Shown here: positions 36,209 to 51,200 of the stretch, one piece after another
Position numbering within the stretch: the stretch's first letter is position 1
How the letters are laid out: the number at the start of each line of letters is the position of its first letter
From: Aphrophora alni
Lineage: Eukaryota; Arthropoda; Insecta; Hemiptera; Aphrophoridae
Reading direction: 5' to 3'
Length of the DNA: 64,000 nucleotides
Assembly (NCBI GenBank): GCA_963513935.1
Contig: OY740768.1
Span: forward strand, 36,144,216 to 36,208,215
Notes under the pieces: generated by a model
Databases searched by the model: none
Told to the model about the DNA's origin: nothing
Seen by the model: the letters and a program-made list of their open reading frames with translations, nothing else
Position numbers and translations under genes: made by a program

Positions 36209-39200
36209 AAATTTATATATGCTTATAGAAGCATGCAATAAACAAGTACTTATAAATCAAATTTTGGATTATTTTAATTTGTAAGACTATTAAAATAACT
36301 AAAAAATCCATATTGTTTTTCAATAAATAATACACATTTAAAGTATTAAAATAAATGCTTTATTTTATGAGAAAACTTTTATAAGATTACAGACGTTTAT
36401 ATTTTTTCGTATAATCATAGACAATGCGTTCTTTTATGTCACTCAATTATTATTTAAAATGGAAAATTGTTTTCCAAACTTGGCATTTTCTAATTTTTCA
36501 ATATATATTTTAAAGAATAAATAGTTAAAGCTAAAAATAACAACAGATGTTTCCAGGATTAGACCAGATTTCACCTTGAACCAATGACCAAAACTCAAAC
36601 TCGTTTTATTCAGGATCACTACTGATAACATCGATAAAGCTGTTTGCGCTGAAATTCCTGATTCTGAACATGATCCTATACTTTATAATATTGTTAAAGC
36701 TAATATGATTCATGGACCATGTGAAAGTTTAAATTAGGATTCTTCATGCATTAAAGATGACAGCTGCTCGAAAAAAATATCCTCGACCATTTGTGCAAGA
36801 AACGCAAAAAGGAGAAGATGGATACCCTCTCTACCACAAAAGAGCTGTTTTATTGCATACTTTAGAAGCACATATTAATGTTGAAATTACAAACTCAGTG
36901 AAATCAATCAAGTACTGTATGTTTGCAAATACATTAATAAAGGTAGTCATCAGGCAACGTTTGCTTTGGAAAGTTATAAAACCGTCGATGAGATAGAGAT
37001 TTATCAAACTGAGTGATATATAACCAGTTCAAAAGCAGCCTGAAAAATAAAACACAATTTTTTTATTTCGGTCTCAACAGTAATGTGGGGGGGGGGAAAT
37101 GTGTTTTATTATCTAACATGGAATTCCACCAAGAACCATCGGTCTCAACAGTAATGAAAAAAAAGAAGAAAATGTGTGACATGTTTTTTAAGGAATATTT
37201 AAAATTTCTAATTGATGATGTCTCTTATAATAATGTATATGATTCTTATAATTAATTATATAAATGATGTTTTATAATTGATGATATATATAATGTTTTA
37301 TAATTATTGTATTTCATGATGTCTATTGTAAATTTTATTGATAATTATGTTTTTGATTTTTAGCATGTTTTTTTCAATTTGAATCCAGGAAGGATGTCAA
37401 TGAGGTTGGGACATCCCATCTTACTTTTTGGTCTTTCAAGCTTTGGATTATTGGATAACTCAAATCTTGAAAAAGGAGGTTTCTGTAAGCATGGGACATC
37501 TCCAACCAATAAATAATATTAAATAAATAATTAATGTATTATAGTTACTGTAATAAATAATATTTTATAAATTATTGTGATTTGTATATAAATGAAACTT
37601 ATAAGTAACTTATCAGAATTAAGAAATATATAAGTGACAATTTAAATAATAAATAAAAAAGTGAACGTATGAGAAAAATAGTGTTTTTATAGAAAAATGA
37701 CGTTATTTTACATAATGTGTTTTAATTGAACAAAGAAATAAGTTATTATATCACATAGCGTCATCGAACATTCTAGAACACAGGCATGTCATATATATCG
37801 TGTGATACTCCATATAAGGAAGTAAAAGGAGACTTGTGATGCTGATTGGTTAGACTCATTGAATGTTCCAGAACAAACGGCATAATTCCAGGAATTATAT
37901 CTGGAGGAGGGAGTATAGTGTGTGTATTCCTTCAAGTCAGTTGTTGCTAGATTTTCAACACATAAGACGTGTAAGAGGTAGTACATCATTTAAAATGGAC
38001 AGACACACTCAAAAAGTTAGGTTTAAAAATTAAAAAACTTGAAGTCAAGTGAAGTAATAATAAAAGAAAAGTGGTTTTTGTATTAATGAAATGTAATAAT
38101 TAAAAGTTTTTTAATAAAGTTGAAGTACTAATAATGACAAAATGAATGAATCGTAAGTAAAATGTAACACTTATTTTAATCAATTTTTAAAGGTACAATG
38201 AACAGTTTTTCTCAATAAATTTCTTTGTATGATAGTAATTCAAATTTTGTTTATATTTAATAAAAACAGTACATTCAAAGTTAATATGTTTGCTTAAACA
38301 GTAATTAAAATACCTATTTTTCAACTTGTTGTAGGATTGGTGTACAAAGTACAATGAGCAAAGGTAAGAATCCAAGACCAAACAATAGGTCGTTTTTAAT
38401 TACAAATGACACCTTACGTGTGTAACAAGTAATAACAATGCATCTTCCTTACAAGCTATGACAGAAAACCATTCACATGTCGTCATTGTTTCAACAAAGT
38501 CCGGTAACTATTTTGTATTACTTCTTTATACATTATTTGATTTGATGAGTCAAAAATTTTATGAAATGTCATATGCAAAAATGAGTGGTTAGTTAAGTGA
38601 TCCAGGCCATTCGAAACAATCTAATGCTAGAAGAATTGAAACTGTGCTTATTTCACATACCAATAGTCTGAACTAGAATATGATATGTGTATTAGAAATT
38701 ATACAAATAACAATGATTATTTTATACTTGGTAAAGGAGTAGATGTCTTGCCAAAAGAAATTTGCATGTCTTTAGCTTACCAGTTGCATTCCGAGTATTA
38801 ACTTTACAAATGACTTTACATCTAGTGCATAACCTTTATCTGTCATACAAAGATAACATGAACTAATAAAAAGATGGGAGGAATAATTTATGTTGACAAC
38901 TTACGGGATAACCCAGAATTGGACCACGAGCTAGAGCTGACTGGAGGCCATGTTTAACAATCTGCAATTGACGTGGTGTAATGGCAGCTGTGTTTGCAGC
39001 ATTATCTTTGGATTTGTCCAACATTAAAAACTCTTTCTTACTTCCTGGTTCCAGAGATAAAACTACCTTCATACTGTGATGACCACTTCCTGTGAATCAT
39101 ATTTAAATTTGTTGTGATTGATCTTTCTTTAAAAAATACCAACAACGGATAGCTTTGTATTAAAATTCAAACACTTTCTATCAAATTAAAAAAATAAAAA

Positions 39201-42200
39201 AATTTAATGTCTGATCATGAACATTACAACTTATGTGAAATGTCAACCTATATTTAAACCATAACATAACAAGAGTGTAATTCAATAAATTATACATATG
39301 GCAATATTTCTAGTAAAAACCAGAAGGTTTGTGTCAAATTAATTGTATCTAATTATGCATTTCTCCTGCGAGAAACAAAAGGTATCCTTTTTCATAACAT
39401 TTTTACAAAAACTGTTTTTTTTTTAGCTTTTTTGACTTTTTTGGAAATTTAAAACCAAAAATTCAAAAATAGAGTTTTGTAAAGCATAAATACACCAATC
39501 ACGGAAGAGATTTATTAAAATGGCATAAAAATTAATTCTCCCTTTTATACTGTAGTGATGAAACATCCAGATTATTTTATGGATTTAGTCTTAATTAGGT
39601 TTAAAACGAAGAGTCTTTTTTTTTCACAATTTTAATGTCATCTAGAAACTTAGAAAAACGAGAATATAATATGTTATGATTTTGGTATACAATTTCTGGA
39701 TCTAACAATGTAATAAACAAATAGCTTTTTTTTTAACAATAGAGGTAGGTTAGGTATTTCAGTTCACACAATATAAATTCACCACATGCAACACTGAATC
39801 ACCCTTTGATTCATCTTAATTCCCAACCGAAATTATTTCTTGCTCAGCACTCTCTCCCTTCTTCAACTTTTGCTCAGATTTAAAAACAATTATTAAAATG
39901 TTGAACGCAAAACTACACTGAGTCTACGAAATATTGCTTTTAAATTGATTTCTCTTGTCCTGAACCGCTCAAGTAAAATAAATAGAATATTTTGAGCATA
40001 TTTAAGGTTTCTTACAATAACCTTATTTTCCTATTTATATTATGGAGTAATCCTAATAAACATAATTTACAAAGGTTTTTACCTAACAGAAAATTTTTTT
40101 TTCAAAATAAAAATTATGGAGAGTTACGGAGGGAATCTTTTAATGATTTACATATACTAAAGGCTGCCCTACACGTGTAAATCTGTACGACACACATGTG
40201 TATGCACCAACAAAATTAACTTCATCCCTAAACGCTCAAATATGTAAGAAACTATTACTTCCTCTAAGTTTTCGGCACCATCATTAATTAGAATTACACT
40301 ATAAGAAATGATTGACAGACTTGTTTGCACAAACAAGTTGGCTTACAAGTTAGAGTAATTTAAATTGTTTGTAGAAACCTATATCCGGCATTTTGTATGA
40401 AACAACATGTGTCAGCACTACATGCATGAAATATATTGTGGCTCCAATTTGACTGTGCAAAGAGTTATGTTTAGGCAGAAGATCTGTATGGTAAACTTGC
40501 ATGCACAAACATGTCGCTGTGAATCAACAGCCGGTTGATTTCACTTGGTCTCATGTCCACGTAGCCAAGTGTGTTGTATCTATGTTGCTTTATTTTATCC
40601 TTGAATTCAAAAGTATATACATTTGTTTGCACATGGGCCGCATGACTTACAGGTAGTCAATATGCCGCCATATGCTATATATATATATATATATATACAT
40701 ATATATGAAATCGGACAAACCAGTAGATTTGCCCCCATATAGACTTAGCAACATAGAAAGAGTTGAGTTGGATAGGCAGGTTGACGAATTGAAAAAAGCA
40801 GGGGTAATAGAAGATTCTCAAAGTGCTTTTGCAGTGACAACATTTTTAATTAAAAAAACAGGTGACCTATACAGGATGGTAGTAGGTTATATAAAATTTA
40901 ATGAAAACATGGAGGCTGATAAACTTCCATTGCCTAGGGCAGAAACGATATTTGATACATTAGGGACGGCACATAATTTTTCGTCTATGGACATTAACCA
41001 GGCATTTTTCCAACAGCCAATTGTTCTGGAACATAGACCCTATACAGCGTTTGTACCTCACAAAGGCCTATATCAATATGCGAGCCTGCCCATGGGAATG
41101 CGCAATTCATCCAATTCCTTTCAGCGAAGTATGGATCGCCTGTTTTCAGGGTTGTTGTACCAAGGGATGGTCATTTATGTGGACGATTTGGTGGCATATG
41201 GAAACACATTTGCAGGTCAATTAACTAATTTAGAGAAGGTTTGTAGACGATTAGAGGCGGCACAATTGAAACTCAAAACTTCAAAATGTCACTTTTTATA
41301 AAAACATTAATGTATTAGGACACAATGTCTCTGAACATGGAATTCGACCCTTGGAACATAATAAAGCAAATAAATTAAAATTCTGAGTGACAATCATCAA
41401 CTATCATTGCTCTCACCATTCATTGCAAACCATAAATAATGCTGAAGTGTTTTCCTACAACATAAGTGTCAAAAGGACTGCTATAGTAACCAAAACTCAT
41501 CTAAAAAAAGGTGTGATCAATCGTGAGTTTCATTATCTTTATGAAAATTGAGTTTAAGTGAAATAAATAAATTACTGCCCCGACACGTCACAACAAAGTG
41601 TGCTGTTTGAGCCACTTCCAGGGTTAATACAAACTAAGTGTATATTACTATGTTACAGCAATGCAGACAGTTTCAAATTACAAGCACACGTTTAGGACAC
41701 AATGGTTATTCAACTTGAAGTTCCCAAGGAAATTTGCAAACCCTGAGAACTGGCCTCTATGAGTTCAAAGAATTTCAAGGAGAAATGCGCAACTGCAAAA
41801 AAAAGAAACATCCAATAGAAAAAAACCTGCGAATATCAACTTATGAAATCCAAAGCTAATTTTAAATGATTAACCGCATATAAAGTGGGGGAGAAGCTTC
41901 AGTCTTCCAATAATAATCAAACCGAAATAAATGTGTTAAAAATAAAAATTTATACAAGTTTAATATAAAAAATAATAATGAGTGTTTTTCAAAGGCAATA
42001 TAAGCCTTAAAAAGCTTTATAAAATGTGTTAAGCAAGTATTAAGTGTTAAGTGAAAGTTCAGAAATTAAATCAATAATAATTACCAATAATGTAAAGCGA
42101 AAAGTGTGTAATTATGCGAGTAATCATTAATTTAAAAATTTCACTATGGGAGATCTCGTAACTAAAATCACTTAATATTAAACTAAAAATAAAAATAAAC

Positions 42201-45200
42201 TTAAAATCAAATTAGTCAATACAACAAATCAGATTCACTATAACTGAAATAACATTTAAAACAATTAATTGGAACTAACACTATGTTTAAAAATTCAAAA
42301 CTCCTTTGGTAAAAATTAGCTGAAATAAGGATATAACGATACATTCTAAGCAATTTGAAGGAGCTAGATAACTCTTAAAGCTAGTCAAAATTTATGTAAA
42401 TATAATATAGAAATTTAAAATGCATAGCTTTAAGTAATAAGAAAATATTTCATTATGTTAGATTATGTAAGTAAGAAATTGTATATTAGATTGTAGTAAA
42501 AGTCTTTAAACAAAATTGTTTGTATAATTAAATGTTGAGTGGGCTGTATAGAAAACATGGCACATTTTCTCTAATGCAAATCTGAATATTTTTAATGATA
42601 ATCAATTCAGTAAATTCTAGTAAGTCAAATAAGTATTGTTGTTTCAGGTTAATATAATTGTATTGTATTAATACTCTTGAAATATAAAGTCTATATAAGT
42701 ATATAAAGTCTTGAAATATATGTAAATTAAAACAAAATTATAATTTGTTCAAATAAAATAATAATAATACACAGGTCTCGGCACTTATTAATTAATAATT
42801 AATCTTGTCTCTGCACTTATTTAAAACATTGAGTCAGATAAATCCCATCACAACCAAGCTGTAGTGATTCGGAAAAGCAAATCTGGTGGACCCTAACATC
42901 CAAAATTCATACAAAATAAAAGGTAGTACATAAAAAAGTCTTATAAAGTCTTACAATTTGTACCATATATATTAGAGATTTTCGATAAGGAAACTTTACA
43001 TTTTACACAATGTTGTAACTTAGAAAAACGTGACAAATTTCAAATTTTTAGAACATACGACATTTCAACTGAAATATATATTTGAAAAATATGATATTGT
43101 AGTGACAGTTTTAGCAATAAGTGTATTACAGTAGAACCTCTGTTAACCGGCCTCGGATTAACCGGCCTATTTCGTAGTGTACTGGTTCGATGAGAGTTTC
43201 CGAAAATAAATTGTAATTGAAACACCAAAGCAGCAGCGAGTCAAACGACTTTGTCAATAGCGGTAATGGATACAGATATAGGGTTTCACCTAATGGGAAA
43301 AAAAAAAGAATGTCAATAGCGGTATCCCATTGTCGGCGGCGTAAAAACACTGTGGCACCAAAGCGGCGGCGAGTCAAACGACTTTGTCGATAGCGGTATC
43401 CCATTGTCGGCGGCATAAAAAAACTGTGGCATTGGCACCCGTCGGTATAGCAGACATACACTGGTAAAAACGTTTGATGGGCCGCTTTTTTTCACGAATC
43501 AATTTAGTATACATTGTGGAAAATATAACATTTATTTTCAGTTTTCTTCTTGTCTTTGACTGGTTATGATCTTCGTACAGTATATACAGTAAATAAAAAT
43601 GAGCGGGTTTTAAAACGGAAGCGTGTGTTGGTTTCGTTTGAAACGCGCTTATATGTGTTAAAAATACTTGAAAGGGGAATCTGTAAAAAAGCTTTGTGAC
43701 AAGTTTAACGGGAACCTCGGATTAACCGGCCAAACAGGCAACCGGCCCGGATGTCAGTCCCGACTAGACCGGTTAAGAGGGGTTAGAACCCTCTCTACTG
43801 TATAACCTTTGTCGCTAACCATTTAGGTACCACCTTGTAATCCATTATTGTACTGGTTAGTTTTAAGCTACTTTTCTTTAATCGTATATGGTAAACATTT
43901 TAAAGAGTTTAAATTGAAAATCAAGTGGAAGAGTAGGTGTACAATTATTAACTGATTGTTAACTGGTGTACAATCACAAATTTTTGTATCTATAGGAGAG
44001 CCCAAAAATTAGAAAGTAGTTCAATAGTCAATTTTTTTAATAGAAATAGTCAAGAATATAAATAAATATTAGTGGGGTTTACTCTGTTGACCAAATTTTG
44101 GTTAATAGAATTCCACTTCTTCCTTCCTGCTCTGTCTGTCTATCTGTGAGAGCAGCAACATAGATGATGACATGGGCACAGACAGACAGACAATAGATGA
44201 ATGTGGCAGATGGAAGAAGTCTTACATCAGCAAATAAGTAAGTCCATATAACAAGCAAGTATTTAATATTACAATATTCAATTAACATTTAAAAAATTTA
44301 GAACTGCATAAACATTTCAATTAAATTTAGACGTTACATATAATATGGACTTTAGAAACAGATTTATTTTATTTTTACTGCAATACAGACAAAACAAAAA
44401 CACTATAATTAATCATACTTAAGCAAAGATATTATCTGAATTAGCATCTGATTGCTTTGTACATACTGTATTTTAAATTTGTTAGGATAGTATTATTTAC
44501 TAAAATTGTGAAAGACTGTGTTTGTTTTTCATCTTAAAATATAACATGATGTATTTGAAGATTTATTTTGAAATTATTGAATGTAGTATAGAACACTAAA
44601 GATTACATTTATATACACCTCCATAACCCTTGCTACGCAACCAATCTTTATTTAATCATATTATGTATATATTCAACAAACCAATTGTATGATTGATAGT
44701 ATGGGTTTCTTGTACAGAAGATGTAAGCATTTCCCTATAAGCAATCTGTAGAGATCCGATGTCTACATCTATCTTGTACTCAGATATAATTCTCTCCTTG
44801 ATTATTTCTAAATGTAGTTCTCCCATACCTAAAACAAAACAAAATAATATAAATAAAAAGTTTAAAAATTATAAACTAAAATTCATAACTAGAATGAGTG
44901 TCTCTCTAACATTTATAGTTATGTAGACAGTAAGACAATACAAAAGAATTTTTCCTTCTAAAAATAATATAATTTTAATTTGAAAGAAATTTTGAAATTC
45001 TAAAATCCAATATATGCATAACTAGTTTTTAGTCCAACCAACAAGGTAGGCAAAATGTACCATTAAGGGGAAAATAGAGGAGTAGTGGGTATAATTTTTA
45101 ATTTTTTAAATGGACCTTAATACAAATTGCATAATAATTTTACATCCTACTACCTGTTTTGCATAAGATCTGTGTATAATTTATTATTATTAAATATTTA

Positions 45201-48200
45201 TAATTATCACAAATTTTCACACTGTGATTGTAAAATGTGGATTTTTCATCTTAAAATCACAACATTATTATCAAAAATGGTAAAAGTCAATTAAAAGACC
45301 TATATTAATACTTTACCATATTGTATAGCCAGGGCCGGATTTCCCAATAGGCCCGGGCCTATGGGCGCAAGCTCCCAGGGGGCGCACGGCCGAGAGAAAA
45401 AAAATTTAATAAAATATCTAGAAATAGAAATAAATAGCCATAACTTAACATATTTTTTTAATTGATTACAAAAAAATCATTCTGATTTTGAAGTTCATTG
45501 GAACAAATAATTGTTGGTAAAGTTCAACTATTTTTCAACATATGCATCAACTTCGATCTCAAACACGGGATGTAAAATTGGCTGTAAAATTGCATCGTAG
45601 AGTGGTGTTTAAGCAATTAACATATAGGCCTGATATAAGTTTTTAATAAAGGTTTTTGGGGAAGTAACTTTAACCAGACTAGGGGGCGGAAAACATTATT
45701 GGGCCTAGGGGCGCCAAAATGCTAAATCCGGCCCTGTGTATAGCATAGGATGGGGATGTGAATTAAAAGATACATAGACTCTGGCACCTCTAGTATAGAA
45801 ATGGCACATCATATCAAGAAACTGTTTTGTAGAAATATCATTATGAAAATTATTTAGTACAGTGACAAGTTTTGTTAATAAAAAAAAGCTATATTGGTCA
45901 TCATAATTCTAAGATGGCAGGAAAAGAAGAACCAATAACCAAATGAAAAATTACTACATTATTAAAGACCTTTTATTTACAGGATACATTAGAGATTCTT
46001 CTGAGTGCTCATTTTTCACACTGTATTAAAAATAATAAGTGTTGGAGAATATGTGTTCAATGAGGGTGACTGGGTTAGTTCCAATGTTAAGACTGAGTTA
46101 GGTAAATCATATAGCATTTAGCAGGATAAAGTGAACAGTAGGGAGAATTGATCCATACAAATCAATTGTCCCATAAAATGGAGTTGTCATACCCAACAGC
46201 AGAGCATAGAGAGTCTTGGGCTCTGGAGATTATACAGGACTATTCTAACTATGTGATATATTCTACAATCGTGGAGACCTATGATAGTTCTGTTTATACT
46301 CGAACCGGAAAAGACCAGTTATGTTGAACCAAAGTCCTTTTGGGCCAATGACCATGTTGTCCTTTCTCTTGAAAATGCTTGAGAAGGTAGCATTTAAGTA
46401 CCACTAGAAAGAGATATTAAGTAAGTGCCTACTCCATGAGAATCAATATGTCTATCAGCATTACTCAGCTCTCCTTTACTTAGTAAGCACGACTGAGAGT
46501 GCAGTTGATGGAAGTGGTACTTGGTGCATTTCTAAACATTAAAGGCACCTTTGCAATCACCACAACTCAATCCATCATTGAAGCAACTTTGGGTCATGAC
46601 ATAGATGAATTCATTTGTAGATAGATTAAGGGCAAGTGCATAGTAGAAATGTGAAGTCCTCGCTACATGAAACAACTGTATAGGTTGGAGTAACACGAGA
46701 ATGTAATCTTTCCCATATGAGAGAGGAGTAATGTCTCTCAAATTGTAGAATCTTGTGGTAGACTATATAATCAGGGGAAAAAACCAATGTGTATGTGCTG
46801 AGAGTTATGTTGATGATGTAATGATATACTTGTTATTGGGAAGTTTGCACCATCTGTCTCTGAGCTGGTTAGGTAAGAATTCAGAACAGCAAAATGTTGA
46901 ACTTCATAAGACCTAAACATTCTGTGGCATACCCAAGAAGCTGGCAATGAAGACTATTAGCACTTGGGTTGGAAAAGAGCACAAGAGTATGTACAGGGGT
47001 ATTTCACGATTAAAGATGAAGAGTGAACTCTAATGTCTAAAATCTTCCTTTAAGCAAACTGAATCTGCTTTTCTTTTGTTGGGCAGTGGTAATGTACGGA
47101 AGAAAGATTTAGGTTTGATCACAGATCACGACCATTTGAAAAAATATATGCACAAAAAGGATATATTCACTGTGGAACATCTGTTCAAAATGTAGCCTGA
47201 AAGAGGCAACTGCAGAGCATCTGCTCTTTGAATATAAACATCTTGAGCACGAAAGTATTGTTACCAGGGGACTTAAATTTAAGAAAGGCGGAACCAAAAT
47301 GGTAACAATGTTTAGAAATTAAAAATTAAAAAGACAAAAACAAATTTAGTGATTAACAAGGCTCAAGTTTATTGAACAAAAAAAGAAATTTCGACATTTC
47401 AGATTTTATCATTTACAACTGAGAAAGACATCCTGAGACAAAATTATCATAAACAGCTTATGATTAAAAATATTATAATTAATAAAAGTTATACGCCCTT
47501 AAAGTAAAATATTATAATTTAAATAAAAAAAAAATTTAATCAATAGATTCTGAAAATTTATCCCCCCTTTTTAGTTTATATATTTTATAGTTACAAAATT
47601 TAACACAAAAGACAATGAGCACAGCTTAACAATTAACAGGATTATAATTAATCCAAAAAAAAAAAAGATTATACGCCCTTATATGTAAAAATTACAAAAT
47701 AAAAAAAGATGTAAAGATGCTGATATTTATTTCCCCCCTTTTGACTTTATGAAATGATAGTTTTTTAAAACAGTTACATAATATTACTTATTTGATAAGT
47801 TTCTTAAATGCTATATTGGCCAATAAATATATATGTTTTAGATAAAGAATTTATTATAAAAAGAGTAGTTTATTTTAAAAGAAAAGAAAAGAAAATTTTG
47901 AATATTAAATTTTTAAATTGACGTCAATTTTTTTTGTGTTAATTTAGAAACTAACCTCTTGGAGGTTGTTAGGACCGAAAGTTTGCATGCAGGCTCCACC
48001 CAAGTATTTTTTTATATATATTATAATTAATTACACAAGTCTACATCTAAAATATAGTTTTTTTAAGAAAACATATTCGCTGAAATAAATTTAGGCACAT
48101 ATACAATATGAGTTTAATTAAAGTTCTATAAAGTCAGTTTTTTTGTAACATCACTTTTGTGCACGTGAAACTCTGAAGCTATGTTGAATAAAACGTGTTT

Positions 48201-51200
48201 TGTTAACAGGACGAAACATGTTTAGATCTTTTGCTGTGTTTCTTCTACCAGCATATTAGCTATGGCAAAAAACATGTTTTTTAGCGTCTGTACAAAATCA
48301 GACATGTTTTAGCATTAATGTTCATTATTAAAGCAAATATCTGGTTTTTTGTCAAAATTAAAGAAAATTGATTGTATAACAGAAATTCGTTAAGATTGTA
48401 CTTAAAAGCTTCTTAGATGGTTATAAATCTATTTATATATATTTAATTTTGTTTGAAACAAAGCTTGTATAAGACTTGCAAAGATTTGCAAAAGTCTGTA
48501 AAACGAAATTTTCTGATTTAGAACAGATTTCTCCAATTGTTTTATATTTGACATGTTCAATAAGATATTTTGATCATTTAAAGTTCAACATTAGTTTGCA
48601 CCTATTTCACATAATTGTTCAAAACTCAAAATGTGCCTTTGCAAGGTTTTGTAAAGTATGTCTTAACAAAAGAAAATTTTTATAATCATTGAGTTTCAAA
48701 AGAACATTGAATATTAAATAAAACATGAAATACATATTTTAAAAATACATGATAATTAATAAATTGTTTTAAAGCATTAACAAAAATTTACTATATGATA
48801 AAATCTGTAAAGCTTAGTACCTGGAAAATCCTGTCGCAGATCACGTGAGCTTGTGCCGAGAAAAATAATTTATTAAACATTTTAAACTAAAACGCACAAA
48901 CTAAATTTTAACATATCGTTGAAACTGAGTTGCAATTTTTGAAGACCAAGTAAGAAAATTTATCTCTAACGTAACTATCTAAAAAAAAGTCAGGCATTGT
49001 GAGTGACTACAGGTAGACTAAGCAACCGGTATTAGAGAAGATAGGCTGTCTTGCCGTTGTACTTTACCCTCCGCTATCGTACGATCATTAGTTTTGGACA
49101 ATCTCGGCAGGTGACAGCATCTGTCAAGCAACGGAAGTTGTATGTGGAAGACGAGTTAATGAATTTATTTTTTGCAGAATTGATTTTTTGAATTTGAATG
49201 CTACAGTATTGGAAACCTTTGTGCTTCTGAAAAGGGGCTCAACAATCCCTCAAAACAACATTGACAGAAAGATTCTAAAGTTCATGGAGCTAATGAAATT
49301 TCAAAGGGATGATTAGGGTGTAGTAAGTCATTTGGAAGTGCAAAAAGCCCTCACAGCTGACATGTCACGGATTTAGACTAAACAGAAAAAGAAGAATGAT
49401 TTTCAAAAAGAGGATAAAATTCATTTCAGCCTCTTTCCTATTTTTTCTTATTGGCTGGGCTAATAATGTTTTTATTTATACAAATAGACCTACTCAGGTT
49501 ATCTTTTCTTTAAATTATACAAATAATTATTTTACTCAGCATAATACTTAACATTTACTTATGTAAATACACCATGTTAAATTTAAAATCAGAACCTTAT
49601 AAATAAAACATAAATATTATAAATTTCATTATCATTGGTCAATTTTTTTTCTCAAAATGTTGAGTTTTTAATTTTGGGAGTGTTTTTACACCTTTGATAA
49701 AAGGTATGTTCAAATTGTAGTCAAATTAAAAATCAAATGTATGTTTCTTAAAAATTAAACCATAGTTAAAAATTTGAATAAATTCGGATTATGAACTTAT
49801 CTCCAAGTAATTTTAACCAAAATATAAACATTCTGTGGTAAACCTACCCTTACACCAAACGATAAAATTTGGAGTGTATTAGATTACTCTATTTAAAATA
49901 ATGTAAGGAAGATTCTCACTCTCGCATTTACTTGACTTCAACCAAAATCTAATAATTCCACATGTCCTCAAGATATTCCATAACAAAGACACAACTTACA
50001 AATGGACATACAGACATAAATAAATATCCCAAACTTTATTTCCTTTTTCTCTGTCTTCAGCAGAAATAAAATAGTAAAGCAATACGTCATTTATTGCTAC
50101 ACATTTTATAAACTAGGGAAGAATAATGGTCATTATAAAAATATGTCAAGTGAATATGATCGTTGCTGCAGACCAAACTAGTATACGCCTGTTATGATAC
50201 ATTTGAGGTACAGGAGGATAACACTACCTCTTAAAACACATCTACAAAATTATTGATTTTAGTTTAAGAATGTATTTATTTTAATTACATGACAAAGTGT
50301 GTATTTTCTCAGAATTAAATTCAATCTTTTAAAAAGTTAACATTTTTAATTCACTAAAATTATTATTAAAATGTTTTCTTTTATTAAAAACAAACAATGT
50401 TCCCTTATAATTTAACAAAAATCATTCCACCAGCACATGACTTTCTAATTACATGCGTATTGTGAAAACTGATGTAAAATTCAAAATCTGTGATTTAAAA
50501 ACATAAAATTCATCAAAATCAGTCAATTAATTAAAGGTTTATTATGAATTATTGGGGGGAAATATAATAAAAGACATACCAGCTAAAACAGTTTGTCCTG
50601 TATCCTCATCCTGAGTTACTCTTAAACTAGGATCTTCTCTCTGAAGCTGTGCTAATGCTACATCTAACGGTTGTTGGAAAGACTAGAACAAAGAATAAGT
50701 TATAAAACACATTGTCTCATTGTTTTCTTTGCTGTTAGACTAATCAATTATATTTATAATTTACATATTGTACTACAATACTTAAATGATCAATAGTGAA
50801 ATGATATCAATTTTTACGACAACTGTTTCACCTATTTTTCAACCATCATTATGAAAGATAATCCCTGGTCAATATATTCCACTAAGGTATACGAGTATAC
50901 TGATTTATAATAAATACATTATATCTATCCTAATATAGGGAATTTATTTATTTAAAAAAAAAAACTTATATTTATTTGATTTTTGTTTTTGGGATTGTTT
51001 ACCAATTACGAAATTGGTCTCTGAACTCAGTTGACATGTCACTTAAAAGACTTGAACAGAACATTTAAGTTACTTGTTAGTCGAATTATAGGTAATGAGT
51101 AGTTTAGTTGAAAGAAAAAGTAATATGAATAGTTAATTGTAAAGTGAGACAAGATTTGGCCATTAGATTGTATAGGACAATTGAAACCACTTTACATAAA

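Noticed and set aside
40672..40700. ATG of the gypsy RT frame as a real start
   Set aside because: It lies in an (AT)n microsatellite; the element is 5' truncated.
44105..44225. Imperfect inverted pair with GACAGACAGACA as a foldback element
   Set aside because: The match is largely simple-sequence (CTGT)n / (ACAG)n; no defined ends.
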